The notes under the pieces are model-generated. The model made no database searches. It saw nothing but the letters and a program-made list of their open reading frames with translations, and was not told the DNA's origin. The translations under genes were made by a program, and so were the position numbers. Below are positions 18,173-27,553 of a stretch of 64,000 nucleotides of DNA, piece by piece. Numbering within the stretch: position 1 is the first letter of the stretch; each line of letters starts with the position of its first letter. Origin of the DNA: Alkaliphilus peptidifermentans DSM 18978 (GTDB taxonomy: Bacteria; Bacillota; Clostridia; Peptostreptococcales; Natronincolaceae); contig NZ_FMUS01000018.1 in assembly GCF_900101495.1 (NCBI RefSeq), positions 1-64,000 on the forward strand. The letters run 5' to 3'.

Positions 18173-19810
18173 TTTTAACTCTTTTTCGCTTTTTCCCATC
18201 TTACATACACCTGCAGGGCATATCTTTTCCTTTACATGCTGTACATATTCATCATGAAAGTACTTTAATGTGCTCAAAATCGGATTGGGGGAGGATTGTC
18301 CTAGACCACAAAGAGAGTTTTCCTTTACCATTTGTCCCAATGTTACCAGCCTTTCTAAATCTTCCTCTGTTCCGTTACCATCAGAGATTTTAATAAGTAT
18401 TTCATGTAATCTTTTATTCCCTATACGACAGGGTGTACACTTACCACAGGACTCTTCCTCAGTAAATTCTAAATAAAACTTAGATATATTAACCATACAA
18501 TCATTCTCATCTAATACAATCATTCCCCCTGACCCCATCATAGAGCCTATGGAGGTTAAGCTATCATAGTCAATGGGTATATCTAACAGAAACTCCGGAA
18601 TACACCCACCTGATGGGCCTCCAGTTTGAATAGCCTTTAGCTTGTGTCCATCCTTTATGCCTCCACCGATCTCATAAACAATATCCCTTAGCTTAGTTCC
18701 CATAGGGACCTCAACTAATCCAACATTGTTTACTTTCCCTGCTAAGGCAAAAACCTTTGTTCCTTTGCTTTTTTCCGTTCCAACTTCTTTAAACCAATCG
18801 GCGCCCCTCAATATAATTGAAGGTATATTTGCAAAGGTTTCAACATTATTAACACAGGTAGGCCGATTCCATAATCCACTCTCAGCTGGAAAGGGTGGTT
18901 TTGCATTTGGCTCACCTCTGCCCCCCTCAATGGAATTAATTAATGCAGTTTCCTCCCCACATACAAATGCACCTGCTCCGTATTTTAGCTCTATATCAAA
19001 GCTAAAGTTAGAATCAAATAGATTTGAACCTAGTAATCCATATTCTCTAGCTTGATTTATTGCTACATTCAATCGGTGGATAGCCAATGGATATTCAGCC
19101 CTAATATAAATAAAACCTTTTTGTGCTCCAATTGCATAACCTGCTATTGACATGGCCTCCAATACGCTATGGGGGTCTCCTTCAAGAATACTTCTATCCA
19201 TAAAAGCCCCGGGATCCCCTTCATCAGCATTGCAAATAATGTATTTAACATCATTATTATTTTTATAGGTTAATTCCCATTTATACCCCGTTGGAAATCC
19301 ACCTCCACCACGACCTCTTAATTCACTCTTTTTCACTATTTCAATTACTTCCATTGGAGTCATTTTACTTAATACTTTGCCTAAAGCTAGATAGCCATCA
19401 AGTGCAATATATTCTTCAATATTTTCCGGATCAATTAAGCCACAGTTCCTTAAAGCTATACGATGCTGCTTTTTATAGAAGGACATATCTCTTTGATGCT
19501 CAACCTTCTGATGAAAATTAGGCTCTTCATAAAGTAATTCCTCTACCTTTCTTCCTTTAACAATATGCTCTTCAAATATTTTTTTTGCATGACTGGGTTT
19601 TACGTCTACATAGAAAATATTATCAGGATGCACTTTTATTATAGGACCCTTTTCACAAAATCCAAAGCACCCAGTGTTTACTATTTTAACCTCATCTTCA
19701 TATCCATTTTTTTTAACCAAAATGTCTAAGGCCTTTATCAGCTTTTCACTATCTTGTGAGTGACAACCTGTACCTCCGCAAACTAACATATGTAGGCGAT
19801 GTCTTTTCAC
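18155..19810 (-). CDS. hydB: NuoF-like NADH-binding hydrogenase subunit, short C-terminus
   Basis: Flavoprotein of the NAD-linked [FeFe]-hydrogenase. Of 551 aa, residues 1-95 are a thioredoxin-like [2Fe-2S] domain (CGGTGCHSQ, NTGCFGFCEKGP). The NuoF core has the FMN/NADH site GRGGGGFPTG, GDPGAFMDRS and CGEETALINSIEG, and the N3 cluster ESCGKCTPCRIG. Homologues usually continue after the next motif (CPAGVCK) into two ferredoxin-type [4Fe-4S] clusters and reach about 600-625 aa. Here the protein stops 14 residues after that motif, in low-complexity repeat sequence. I see no frameshift that restores the missing domain. GTG start after GGAGGGAAGC. Confidence 0.93.
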   Translation of the reverse strand: MKRHRLHMLVCGGTGCHSQDSEKLIKALDILVKKNGYEDEVKIVNTGCFGFCEKGPIIKVHPDNIFYVDVKPSHAKKIFEEHIVKGRKVEELLYEEPNFHQKVEHQRDMSFYKKQHRIALRNCGLIDPENIEEYIALDGYLALGKVLSKMTPMEVIEIVKKSELRGRGGGGFPTGYKWELTYKNNNDVKYIICNADEGDPGAFMDRSILEGDPHSVLEAMSIAGYAIGAQKGFIYIRAEYPLAIHRLNVAINQAREYGLLGSNLFDSNFSFDIELKYGAGAFVCGEETALINSIEGGRGEPNAKPPFPAESGLWNRPTCVNNVETFANIPSIILRGADWFKEVGTEKSKGTKVFALAGKVNNVGLVEVPMGTKLRDIVYEIGGGIKDGHKLKAIQTGGPSGGCIPEFLLDIPIDYDSLTSIGSMMGSGGMIVLDENDCMVNISKFYLEFTEEESCGKCTPCRIGNKRLHEILIKISDGNGTEEDLERLVTLGQMVKENSLCGLGQSSPNPILSTLKYFHDEYVQHVKEKICPAGVCKMGKSEKELKVRIEN

Positions 19811-19828
19811 TTGCTTCCCTCCAATGAT

Positions 19829-20209
19829 CTAGTTTTTATGGACAGATCCTTCTATTACTAATGCTTCAACGACCTTTCCCTCCAAAATATGCTGTTTTAT
19901 AATTTCACTTGCTTTCTCAGATGTTACATTTCCATATAGAACTGGTTCTTTATTTGGATAATTAACCTGCACAAGTGGTTCACAATGACATTGTCCCATA
20001 CATCCCACTTGAACCACATATGCATTTTCTATACTATTCTTATTAATTTCCTCCAACAACGACTCCATGGTACCTCTTGCTCCAGCTGCAATACCACAGG
20101 TTCCCATACCTACCATAATTTTTATATCATCTTTATCTCCTAGCTTACGTAAATCTATTTTTTTCTGTGCCTTCTCCCTTATTTCCTTTAGCTCTTCTAA
20201 AGACTTCAT
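19829..20209 (-). CDS. HndB-like [2Fe-2S] thioredoxin-fold hydrogenase subunit
   Basis: A 126-aa protein with an N-terminal helical stretch rich in Lys and Glu and a thioredoxin-like ferredoxin domain, in which GMGTCGIAAGA and VGCMGQCHCEPLVQV supply the cluster cysteines. It matches the HndB-type small subunit of NADP/NAD-reducing [FeFe]-hydrogenases, thought to carry electrons within the complex. It lies 4 bp after the NuoE-like gene and 18 bp before hydB, so it is part of the same transcript. Confidence 0.88.
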   Translation of the reverse strand: MKSLEELKEIREKAQKKIDLRKLGDKDDIKIMVGMGTCGIAAGARGTMESLLEEINKNSIENAYVVQVGCMGQCHCEPLVQVNYPNKEPVLYGNVTSEKASEIIKQHILEGKVVEALVIEGSVHKN

Positions 20210-20213
20210 ATAA

Positions 20214-20735
20214 TCAATGTTCCTCCCTTCTATACTTTCCTAGGATTCCAGTGATTTCTTCTGGTTTAACACGTCCATAAACTTTGTCACCAACTACTAT
20301 AACTGGTGCTAACCCACAGGCACCTATACATCTTACTCCATTCAATGTAAACTTCCCGTCAGCTGTCGTTTCCCCAGATTTAACACCTAGTTCATCTGAC
20401 AATATTTCCATTATGTTACTGGAGCCCTTCACAAAGCAGGCTGTTCCTGTACAAACGTTTATAAGATATTCTCCCCTTGGTCTATCGTCGAAATAATTAT
20501 AGAAGCTTACAACTCCATATACCTTTGCACCACTAACACCAAGCTTTCTGGCAATAAATAGCTGTACATCTCTTGGTAAATATCCGAAAATCTCCTGTGC
20601 CTTATGAAGGACTTGAATTAAGGTACCTTCCGTTTCAGGTAATTGATTGATATATTCTTCTAGTTCATCATATTTTTCCTTTGGTAATTCCTTTTCAAGG
20701 TCATTTTGAGGCTGTAGCTTTAGCGGATCTAGCAT
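20214..20735 (-). CDS. hydC: NuoE-like [2Fe-2S] hydrogenase subunit
   Basis: First gene of the hydrogenase operon, 173 aa. The NuoE (24 kDa subunit) fold is visible: an N-terminal helical domain (LIQVLHKAQEIFGYLPRDVQ) and the [2Fe-2S] ligands VCTGTACFVKGS and GVRCIGACGLAPV. It passes electrons between the NuoF-like flavin subunit and the hydrogenase. ATG at 20735 is preferred because GGAAGGGAAG lies just upstream; the ATG seven codons earlier has no clear ribosome site. Symbol by analogy with HydABC; HndA is the equivalent name. Confidence 0.92.
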   Translation of the reverse strand: MLDPLKLQPQNDLEKELPKEKYDELEEYINQLPETEGTLIQVLHKAQEIFGYLPRDVQLFIARKLGVSGAKVYGVVSFYNYFDDRPRGEYLINVCTGTACFVKGSSNIMEILSDELGVKSGETTADGKFTLNGVRCIGACGLAPVIVVGDKVYGRVKPEEITGILGKYRREEH

Positions 20736-20814
20736 TATTTTTTTCTTCCCTTCCATTTATTTCTGATGTAATTTCTTTTATATTTTTCAATTAATCAGCT
20801 ATAATTATTCACAA

Positions 20815-21097
20815 AAAAGAGGATTCGATTTCTCGATTCCTCTAGACTGAAGACAAAGTATATTTTTACTGACAAACACGATTTTTAAAACTTAAGTAAA
20901 CGGTTAGCGAGGTTAGAATGAAAAGAGCGAAAAGATAATCAGATGTGGATTTTCAACTGTTTGAGCCATAGTGAGTTTTGAAAATTCCTGATTATCTTAA
21001 GCTCATTCTTTCTTTAGTTCCGAGCGGGTTTACGTAGTCTTGAAAATATCAGGGTTTGTCTACAACAAAAAGGATTCGATTTCTCGAATCCTCTAAT
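20815..21097 (-). repeat. Long-hairpin element B between duplicated terminator hairpins
   Basis: The unit AGGATTCGATTTCTCGAWTC plus CTCTA appears at about 20819-20843 and 21071-21095. On the minus strand each is a terminator hairpin followed by T5-T6; the 21071 copy is the expected ridA terminator. Between them is a 220-bp imperfect palindrome with arms 20871-20901 / 21028-21060, 20911-20943 / 20989-21025 and 20947-20958 / 20974-20988, and apex TGTTTGAGCCATAGTG. No credible ORF. It has the same architecture as the element at 13913-14108 but a different core sequence. Confidence 0.65.
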
Positions 21098-21105
21098 TCT
21101 TTTAT

Positions 21106-21486
21106 CTACCCTTTTATAGCAACTGCATCAATTTCAACCTTAACATCCTTCGGTAATCTAGCAACCTCTACGCATGCTCTTGCTGGCTTATTGTCAATAA
21201 AGTAGGTGGCATACACCTCATTTATTAAGGCAAACTCATTCATGTCTTTGATAAAAACTGTAGTTTTAACAACATCATTTAGTGAGAAGCCAGCCTCTTC
21301 TAGAATCCCCTTCAAGTTCTCTAATGATTGCTTTGTTTGCTCCTTTACATCTTCCGAAACCAATTCCATAGTCTCGGGAACAAAAGGAATTTGCCCAGAA
21401 ACAAATAGCATATTACCAGCCTTGATTGCTTGTGAATAGGGGCCAATTGCAGCAGGTGCCTTTTGGGTATTAATTACTTCTGACAT
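21106..21486 (-). CDS. ridA: RidA family reactive-intermediate deaminase
   Basis: A 126-aa YjgF/YER057c/UK114 protein that hydrolyses reactive enamine/imine products of PLP enzymes, notably 2-aminoacrylate from serine or cysteine dehydration. The signature region [20 protein letters not shown] holds the carboxylate-binding Arg. [22 protein letters not shown] matches the N-terminus. It follows the YheO-like regulator by 13 bp and ends at a terminator, so the two form a pair. The nearby Fe-S serine dehydratase does not use PLP, so the link to it is only suggestive. Confidence 0.94.
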   Translation of the reverse strand: MSEVINTQKAPAAIGPYSQAIKAGNMLFVSGQIPFVPETMELVSEDVKEQTKQSLENLKGILEEAGFSLNDVVKTTVFIKDMNEFALINEVYATYFIDNKPARACVEVARLPKDVKVEIDAVAIKG

Positions 21487-21499
21487 TTAATTTCCTCCT

Positions 21500-22147
21500 T
21501 TATCCATTTACTCTAATTTCATCTAAATAATTATATATGGTGTACCTTGAAACACATAATATTTTTGCTACATAATCAATTGCTCCTTTAATAAGGAAGG
21601 CTCCTTGTTCATCCAATTTCTTAACAATGGTTACCTTTTCATCCTTATTCATATAAGCAACAGGTTTTCCATTTGCTTCTAGAGTATCTGTTACAATATT
21701 CATTAGTACATCATTTACATTATTGCTTGCAAAATCACCAAGGTTTATTTCTCCCTTAATATCAGTTTTTATTAGCTCTTCTAGTGCTTTTTGTGCTACT
21801 ACAAATTCTGAGATATCGATATTAATACATAGACAGCCAATTATTTCATTCTTATCATCACGTACAAACATAGTAGAGGATTTAAGAATTTTTCCATCTG
21901 AGCTTTTATTGCTATAATTTAAAATATTGTCGGCATCATTGCCCTTTCTTACTGCCTTAACTCCCGCTTCTAGCATTGGACTTCCTACAGAACGACCAGT
22001 TACATGTCCATTTGAAATAGCTATTATAGATCTTTTACTGTCACTTATTTCATTTAGGACTATTTCGCAATTCCGTCCGAAGGTTTTAGCAAGGCCTTCC
22101 ACTAAAGGGATCATACTAATTAATATTGGATGTATACTCTTAGACAT
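21500..22147 (-). CDS. YheO-type PAS and helix-turn-helix regulator
   Basis: A 215-aa DNA-binding regulator. Residues about 8-120 form the YheO PAS-like domain (PLVEGLAKTFGRNCEIVLNE, then IIGCLCINIDIS), which may bind a small ligand. The C-terminal 60 residues are an HTH_22-type domain (EQGAFLIKGAIDYVAKILCV, SRYTIYNYL). Relatives such as DauR regulate amino-acid catabolism, and family members are often next to ridA, as here. The likely target is therefore ridA or an amino-acid pathway. It starts 11 bp after leuS in the same direction, so it may also be reached by readthrough from leuS. Confidence 0.88.
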   Translation of the reverse strand: MSKSIHPILISMIPLVEGLAKTFGRNCEIVLNEISDSKRSIIAISNGHVTGRSVGSPMLEAGVKAVRKGNDADNILNYSNKSSDGKILKSSTMFVRDDKNEIIGCLCINIDISEFVVAQKALEELIKTDIKGEINLGDFASNNVNDVLMNIVTDTLEANGKPVAYMNKDEKVTIVKKLDEQGAFLIKGAIDYVAKILCVSRYTIYNYLDEIRVNG

Positions 22148-22158
22148 ATTATCCTCCT

Positions 22159-24618
22159 TTACTTAACTACAATATTCACAAGCTTATTGGGAACACATAT
22201 TATTTTAACAATTGTTTTATTTTCAATAAAGGTTTTAACCTTTTCACTTCTTAAAGCAATTTCTTCCAGGTCACTTTTAGCAGTACCAGATGGAACTGTG
22301 ATTTTATCCTTTAGCTTACCGTTTATTTGAATAACAACCTCAGCTTCATCTTTTACAATCGCCTCTTTATCGTATACAGGCCAGCTTGCTTGATGTACGC
22401 TTCCTTCATCCAAATTATTCTCCCATAGTTCCTCAACAATATGAGGTGCAAAGGGGGCTAAGAGAATAATAACTGTGTTGACTCCCTCCTTAAGGAGCTT
22501 TCCGTCAATTGTATCGTTTTCTTTATATTTATATAGTTCATTTACCAGCTCCATAATTGCACTAATTGCAGTATTAAAGTTAAAACGTCCTTCAACATCC
22601 TCAGTTACTCTTTTAATTGTATTATGAATAACATACTTCAGATTTTTATCGTCCTTAGATTGAGAGTCTGTTTTTCTATCATATAGATTGTTTTCTGTGG
22701 CATCAACTACTAGTCGCCACACTCTATTTAGAAATCGGAAGCAGCCTTCGACTCCTTGATCACTCCATTCTAAGTCTCTTTCTGGTGGTGCTGCAAATAA
22801 TACAAAAAGTCTTGCTGTATCTGCTCCATATTTTTCAATTATTTCTTCAGGACTCACTACATTGCCCTTAGATTTAGACATCTTAGCTCCATCCTTTAGA
22901 ACCATCCCTTGGGTTAAAAGATTTTCGAATGGCTCTGAAACATCTGTTAGCTCTAAATCTTTGATAACCTTAGTAAAGAATCTAGCATAAAGAAGATGAA
23001 GTATAGCATGCTCAACCCCTCCAATATACTGATCTACCTGCATCCAGTAATTTGCCTTATCTTTATCAAAGGGTAGTTTTGCATTATTGGAATCGGTATA
23101 TCTTAAAAAATACCAAGAAGAATCAACAAATGTGTCCATAGTATCGGTTTCTCTTTTGCCCAGCTTACCACACTTGGGACATTTAGCTTGAAGGAATGAT
23201 TCACTAGTCGTTAAAGGCGAGAGTCCTGTCCCAGTGAATTTAATATCAGTCGGTAAAGCAACTGGTAAATTTTCTTCTTCTACTGGTACTGTTCCACAAT
23301 CATCACAGTAGATAATAGGAATAGGTGTACCCCAATATCGTTGTCTAGATAGTAGCCAATCTCTAAGACGATAGCTTATGGTTTTTTTACCTGCCTGTTT
23401 TTCCTCTATTAATTCACATATTTTTTCATATGCCTCACCAGTTTTCATCCCATCAAATTCACCAGAGTTCACCATAACTCCATCACCATCGTAGGCAACA
23501 TTTTCTATTTTAAAGTCTTCCTCTTCTTCAGGCTTAATTACTGGGATAACCTCAATGTTATACTTCCTTGCAAATTCCAAGTCCCTCTGGTCATGACCAG
23601 GAACTGCCATGATTGCACCTGTACCATAGTCTATTAACACATAATTTGCTATATAAATAGGTATTTTCTTACCGGATATAGGATTACTACAGTATTGACC
23701 AATAAAAATACCTTCCTTTTCAATATCTGTAGATGTTCTCTCGATATCAGACATATGCTGAAGCTTTGAAATTATAGCCTCTACCTTATCCTCGTATTCT
23801 GTCCCCTTAACCATCTCAGCAACATATGGATGCTCAGGAGCAAGAACCATGTATGTTACTCCAAATATAGTATCTGGTCGAGTTGTAAAAACCTTTAAGG
23901 TTTTATCACTATTATTAATTGGAAAATCTATTTCGGCTCCTGTACTTTTTCCGATCCAATTGCTTTGCATTATCTTGACCTTTTCTGGCCATCCATCTAG
24001 ATTATCAATATCCTGTAGAAGCTCTTCTGCATAATCAGTAATTTTGAAAAACCATTGATTGAGCATTTTTTTAATTACTTTACTATCGCATCTTTCACAT
24101 AATCCTCCAACTACCTGCTCATTTGCAAGAACTGTCTCACATGATGTACACCAGTTTACACGAGACTCTTTTTTATATGCTAAGCCCTTGTTGTAAAATT
24201 GCAAAAATAGCCACTGGGTCCACTTATAGTACTCAGGACTGCAGGTTGAAACCTCACGCTCCCAATCGTAGCTTAATCCAAGGGTATTTAATTGTAGCTT
24301 CATTTCTTCTATATTTTTTCTTGTCCAAATATCTGGATGAATATCATGCTTAATAGCAGCATTTTCAGCTGGCAACCCAAAGGCGTCCCACCCCATTGGG
24401 TGCAATACATTAAACCCTCGCATTTTCTTAAAACGGGCTACAACATCACCTATTGAATAATTTCTAACATGTCCCATATGAATTTTCCCTGAAGGATATG
24501 GGAACATTTCCAAGACATAATATTTGGGAAGATTATTTTCAGTTGTTTTAAAAACAGAATTTTCGGTCCAATAGTTTTGCCATTTTACTTCAATTTCCTT
24601 AAAAGGATAATTTGCCAT
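22159..24618 (-). CDS. leuS: Leucyl-tRNA synthetase
   Basis: Charges tRNA(Leu). The 819-aa class I enzyme has [19 protein letters not shown] (HIGH motif HMGH), the CP1 editing domain ([36 protein letters not shown]), zinc-binding Cys pairs (CTSCE, CERC; CPKC), the KMSKSKGN motif and an anticodon-binding C-terminal domain. The open frame extends upstream to 24825, but that part is T-box leader RNA. I place the start at ATG 24618 ([14 protein letters not shown]), preceded by AGGAGGAG. Expression should rise when uncharged tRNA(Leu) binds the T-box. Confidence 0.97.
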   Translation of the reverse strand: MANYPFKEIEVKWQNYWTENSVFKTTENNLPKYYVLEMFPYPSGKIHMGHVRNYSIGDVVARFKKMRGFNVLHPMGWDAFGLPAENAAIKHDIHPDIWTRKNIEEMKLQLNTLGLSYDWEREVSTCSPEYYKWTQWLFLQFYNKGLAYKKESRVNWCTSCETVLANEQVVGGLCERCDSKVIKKMLNQWFFKITDYAEELLQDIDNLDGWPEKVKIMQSNWIGKSTGAEIDFPINNSDKTLKVFTTRPDTIFGVTYMVLAPEHPYVAEMVKGTEYEDKVEAIISKLQHMSDIERTSTDIEKEGIFIGQYCSNPISGKKIPIYIANYVLIDYGTGAIMAVPGHDQRDLEFARKYNIEVIPVIKPEEEEDFKIENVAYDGDGVMVNSGEFDGMKTGEAYEKICELIEEKQAGKKTISYRLRDWLLSRQRYWGTPIPIIYCDDCGTVPVEEENLPVALPTDIKFTGTGLSPLTTSESFLQAKCPKCGKLGKRETDTMDTFVDSSWYFLRYTDSNNAKLPFDKDKANYWMQVDQYIGGVEHAILHLLYARFFTKVIKDLELTDVSEPFENLLTQGMVLKDGAKMSKSKGNVVSPEEIIEKYGADTARLFVLFAAPPERDLEWSDQGVEGCFRFLNRVWRLVVDATENNLYDRKTDSQSKDDKNLKYVIHNTIKRVTEDVEGRFNFNTAISAIMELVNELYKYKENDTIDGKLLKEGVNTVIILLAPFAPHIVEELWENNLDEGSVHQASWPVYDKEAIVKDEAEVVIQINGKLKDKITVPSGTAKSDLEEIALRSEKVKTFIENKTIVKIICVPNKLVNIVVK

Positions 24619-24651
24619 TCTATACTCCTCCTGTTGTTGATTATTTAAAAT

Positions 24652-24850
24652 ATAAAAAAACTTTCTAGTCATTTTAGGGACGAGCAATGCCCGCGGTACC
24701 ACCCTAATTGACTGAAAGTCCACTTCATGGTTGATATAGGAACCCATCCTAATAGTGATTTTAAAAGGTAAGTTCAACAATTTGCTATACTGGTTCGCAG
24801 CAACCACCAGTTCTCTGAAATGCAAAACTTGTTTACTACTCCTTACACAT
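24652..24850 (-). promoter_or_regulatory. T-box riboswitch of leuS, leucine specific
   Basis: The minus strand carries the T-box sequence AGGGTGGTACCGCGG (near 24693-24707), a stem I region with AGAGAACTGGTGG and GAACCAG, and a GAACTTACC segment whose CTT is a plausible leucine specifier codon. After the T-box, TGACTAGAAAGT plus TTTTTTT (ending at 24654) can pair with the upstream ACTTTCAGTCA to form the terminator, with the T-box inside the loop. This is the expected switch between terminator and antiterminator ahead of leuS. Confidence 0.9.
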
Positions 24851-24901
24851 AATGATTTTTTATTGTTTTATATATAAAATAAAGAAATATGCTATTTTAG
24901 A

Positions 24902-25270
24902 TTATATATTATTATTCACAATTTTGTCAATATTAACTATACTTCCATCCTTCCAGATTCTTTCTAAATTATAGAAGGCTCGATCTTCCTCATGAAATAA
25001 GTGAATGACGATATCTCCATAATCTAATAAAATCCATCTTCCATTAAAATAGCCTTCCTTATGTCGAGGCAAAACATCTAATTTAGCCAATTGATCTTCA
25101 ACTTCATCAGATATTGATTTAACTTGCCTAACAGATGAGCCACTGGCAATTATAAAATAATCACAGATAGATGAAATTTTTGAAATGTCTAAAACTGAAA
25201 TGTCTTCTCCATGCTTACTATCAATAAATTGTACCGTTCTTTCTACAAGCTCCATCAATTGATTATCCAT
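24902..25270 (-). CDS. rsfS: Ribosomal silencing factor RsfS
   Basis: A 122-aa RsfS/Iojap protein that binds ribosomal protein uL14 and keeps the subunits apart when nutrients are scarce. It shows GEDISVLDISKISSICDYFI, ASGSSVRQVKSISDEVE and WILLDYGDIVIHLFHEEDRAFYNLERIW, all standard. The frame is open far upstream, but ATG at 25270 has GAGGAGG seven bases before it and matches family length. nadD-yqeK-LCP-rsfS-leuS is conserved order in Firmicutes; here a cation exchanger gene sits just before rsfS. Confidence 0.95.
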   Translation of the reverse strand: MDNQLMELVERTVQFIDSKHGEDISVLDISKISSICDYFIIASGSSVRQVKSISDEVEDQLAKLDVLPRHKEGYFNGRWILLDYGDIVIHLFHEEDRAFYNLERIWKDGSIVNIDKIVNNNI

Positions 25271-25284
25271 CAACTTCCTCCTCA

Positions 25285-26286
25285 TTATAAAAATAGTTTT
25301 ACTAGTGTAAATAAATAAAAGCAATAAATACTCAGAACTAATAATCCAGTCCACCTGCTAATTTTACCAAAAATTAGACCACTCAGTACAATAATAGTCA
25401 TCATAATTACTGTTACAGGTAAATCGAGATATAAGGTTTGAGGTATATTATATATAGTTGCTCCTAACATAACATTTTGATAGCTTATTACTAAACCCTG
25501 CTCAGCAATTTTTGAAGAAACACCAACCACCATAACCATGTTAAGAACATTAGCACCCAGAATATTTCCTATTGATATACCATAATGTCCCTTTATAATG
25601 GAGGTTATTGCAGTAATTAGCTCTGGCATAGATGTTCCTAGTGCAATTAAAGTTAAACTAATAACCTGATCTGGTATACCTAATAGATTGGCTATTTCAA
25701 CACCATTTGTTACTAGTAACCGGGCTCCAATAATTATAAATATAGCTCCTAAAACAAACTTTAACATGTTTTTTCCTGCGTAGGCTCTACCAAATTTAAC
25801 TGTACTGTACTCTTTAGAATCCTTCTTTCCTTTATTTCTGAATTCCAATATATTCATTATAATATATACTACAAACAATACAAGTAGAATGTTACCCTCT
25901 TTGGAGGTAATAATTTTATCCTTTGCAAGAAGCCATAGTACTATAGCTGTTATTAGCATAAATAAACTTTTAATTGTAAAATTTCCTCTTTTTATTTTTA
26001 CTGGTGAAAGAATAGCTGTTGTCCCTAAAATAAGACCAATATTACAAGCCATAGAACCAACCACATTCCCAATAGCCACATCATAGAATTGCTGATATGT
26101 AGCGATTGAAGATACCAATAGCTCTGGTAATGTTGTTGCTATGCTAACTATTGTAGCACCAATCAAAACACTTGGTATCCCTGTTACCTTTGCTAGCCAA
26201 ACAGCAGATTCTACAAACCAATCTCCACCTTTAATTATAACCACTAGACCTACAATAAATAATATTACAGTAATTATTGTCTCCAT
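25285..26286 (-). CDS. Ca2+/Na+ antiporter, CaCA family (YrbG-like)
   Basis: A 333-aa membrane protein with about ten helices in two related halves. The alpha repeats are visible: GATIVSIATTLPELLVSSIA with AIGNVVGSMACNIGLILGT in the N half, and TLIALGTSMPELITAITSI with SIGNILGANVLNMVMVVG in the C half. The conserved acidic residues (TLPE, SMPE) bind the cation. It exchanges Ca2+ (or another cation) for Na+ or H+. It lies between the LCP gene and rsfS on the same strand, an insertion into an otherwise conserved gene order. Confidence 0.92.
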   Translation of the reverse strand: METIITVILFIVGLVVIIKGGDWFVESAVWLAKVTGIPSVLIGATIVSIATTLPELLVSSIATYQQFYDVAIGNVVGSMACNIGLILGTTAILSPVKIKRGNFTIKSLFMLITAIVLWLLAKDKIITSKEGNILLVLFVVYIIMNILEFRNKGKKDSKEYSTVKFGRAYAGKNMLKFVLGAIFIIIGARLLVTNGVEIANLLGIPDQVISLTLIALGTSMPELITAITSIIKGHYGISIGNILGANVLNMVMVVGVSSKIAEQGLVISYQNVMLGATIYNIPQTLYLDLPVTVIMMTIIVLSGLIFGKISRWTGLLVLSIYCFYLFTLVKLFL

Positions 26287-26358
26287 GATTGCCCCCCATT
26301 AATCGATATCAATATTCCATAAAGTATATGATTAAATATTGTAATCAATTCGACAGTT

Positions 26359-27537
26359 TTATATATCTAGGTCTTTTCCAATTATAACATTTATATCAAA
26401 TTCACCCTCAGCTAATGAATCACTTTCCCTGATATCCTTTATTCCCAACAGCTTACCCATCTCTTGAGCTTGCTTTTTAAAGGGCTGTCTAAATTCAATA
26501 AATGAAACCTCCACATCATAGTTTTCATGATTCCCAATACTTTCGATAGAAATATTTTCATCTTCAAGCTTAGAAGCATACTTAGTAGCAATATTTTTTA
26601 CTCCACAGCCATTTAATACAGCAACCCTACCTACCGTCTGTTTATCTTCAGAAAGTTCAATTTTTATTCTCTTTAATTCCTCTTCATCAACAAAATATCC
26701 AGCAACTCCGTTGACAGTCCTTGCATTGCCAGGTAATGTAAAGCGAGTTAGCTCTTCTTGATTAAACTTAATGAAATTGGAGCTTAACTTAAGCATTGCT
26801 CCTTGAGTTATATTTGTATCTACATGCTCATGGAAAATCTCAATTAGTTGAGGAATTTTAGGTATCACACTTGGTGATAATACCTTCTTTTTTAGAGCTA
26901 CAACAAAATTTTGCTGTGCTTCGATACGACCCAAATCTTGATTTGCGTATCCTTTTCTAAACCTTAAAAAATGAACTGAATTTTTACCATCTAGTATCTG
27001 AAGACCTTTTGATATATTAATATGTAGCGGCGGTTTGTCATAGGGATCATTATACCTCATATCCATAGGTACATCTATTTCTACACCTCCTAGAGCGTCC
27101 ACCATTTCCTCTACCGCTTTATAGTTTACTCTAATAAAGTGGTCTATTTTTATATCAAATAAGTTTTCTACAGTCTCAACCAAAAGCTCTACATCACCAT
27201 AGGCATGGGCATGATTTACCTTTTCAGGCCTCTGTCTGCCGGGAATGTCTACTATCGTATCTCTTGGTATCGAAATCAGAACTGGATCTTTACCAGAAGA
27301 GTTCATGCTAAATAACATAATAGAGTCTGAACGACTTCTTCTCACACTGTCCTTATTTAGTGCATCTACACCAAATACTAAAATATTTATCTTATCGTCT
27401 TTTTTACTAAAGTAGCTCAGAAAACCACTATCGTCGAAGCCACTTGCAGTAATTTTGTTAAGCAAAACTCCTAATGGGAATGCACTTACCATTAAGAGGA
27501 TTAACACAATTATAATTAGTTTTTTACCTTTAGTCAT
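26359..27537 (-). CDS. LytR-CpsA-Psr family cell-wall ligase with LytR_C domain
   Basis: A 392-aa membrane protein, type II, with one N-terminal helix (KKLIIIVLILLMVSAFPLGV). The LCP domain spans about residues 50-255 (ILVFGVDALNKDSVRRSRSDSIMLF, then ISIPRDTIVDIPG, VNHAHAYG, FLRFRKGYANQDLGRIEAQQ), with the Arg and Asp residues that bind polyprenyl pyrophosphate. A C-terminal LytR_C domain (VAVLNGCGVKNIATKYASKL) follows. LCP enzymes transfer glycopolymers such as teichoic acids to peptidoglycan. It sits 16 bp after yqeK in the nadD operon, as in many Firmicutes. Confidence 0.94.
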   Translation of the reverse strand: MTKGKKLIIIVLILLMVSAFPLGVLLNKITASGFDDSGFLSYFSKKDDKINILVFGVDALNKDSVRRSRSDSIMLFSMNSSGKDPVLISIPRDTIVDIPGRQRPEKVNHAHAYGDVELLVETVENLFDIKIDHFIRVNYKAVEEMVDALGGVEIDVPMDMRYNDPYDKPPLHINISKGLQILDGKNSVHFLRFRKGYANQDLGRIEAQQNFVVALKKKVLSPSVIPKIPQLIEIFHEHVDTNITQGAMLKLSSNFIKFNQEELTRFTLPGNARTVNGVAGYFVDEEELKRIKIELSEDKQTVGRVAVLNGCGVKNIATKYASKLEDENISIESIGNHENYDVEVSFIEFRQPFKKQAQEMGKLLGIKDIRESDSLAEGEFDINVIIGKDLDI

Positions 27538-27553
27538 ATGTCACCTCATATTT

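Noticed and set aside
24619-24825. N-terminal extension of LeuS
   Set aside because: The translated extension is T-box leader sequence; the family N-terminus and ribosome site fit ATG 24618.
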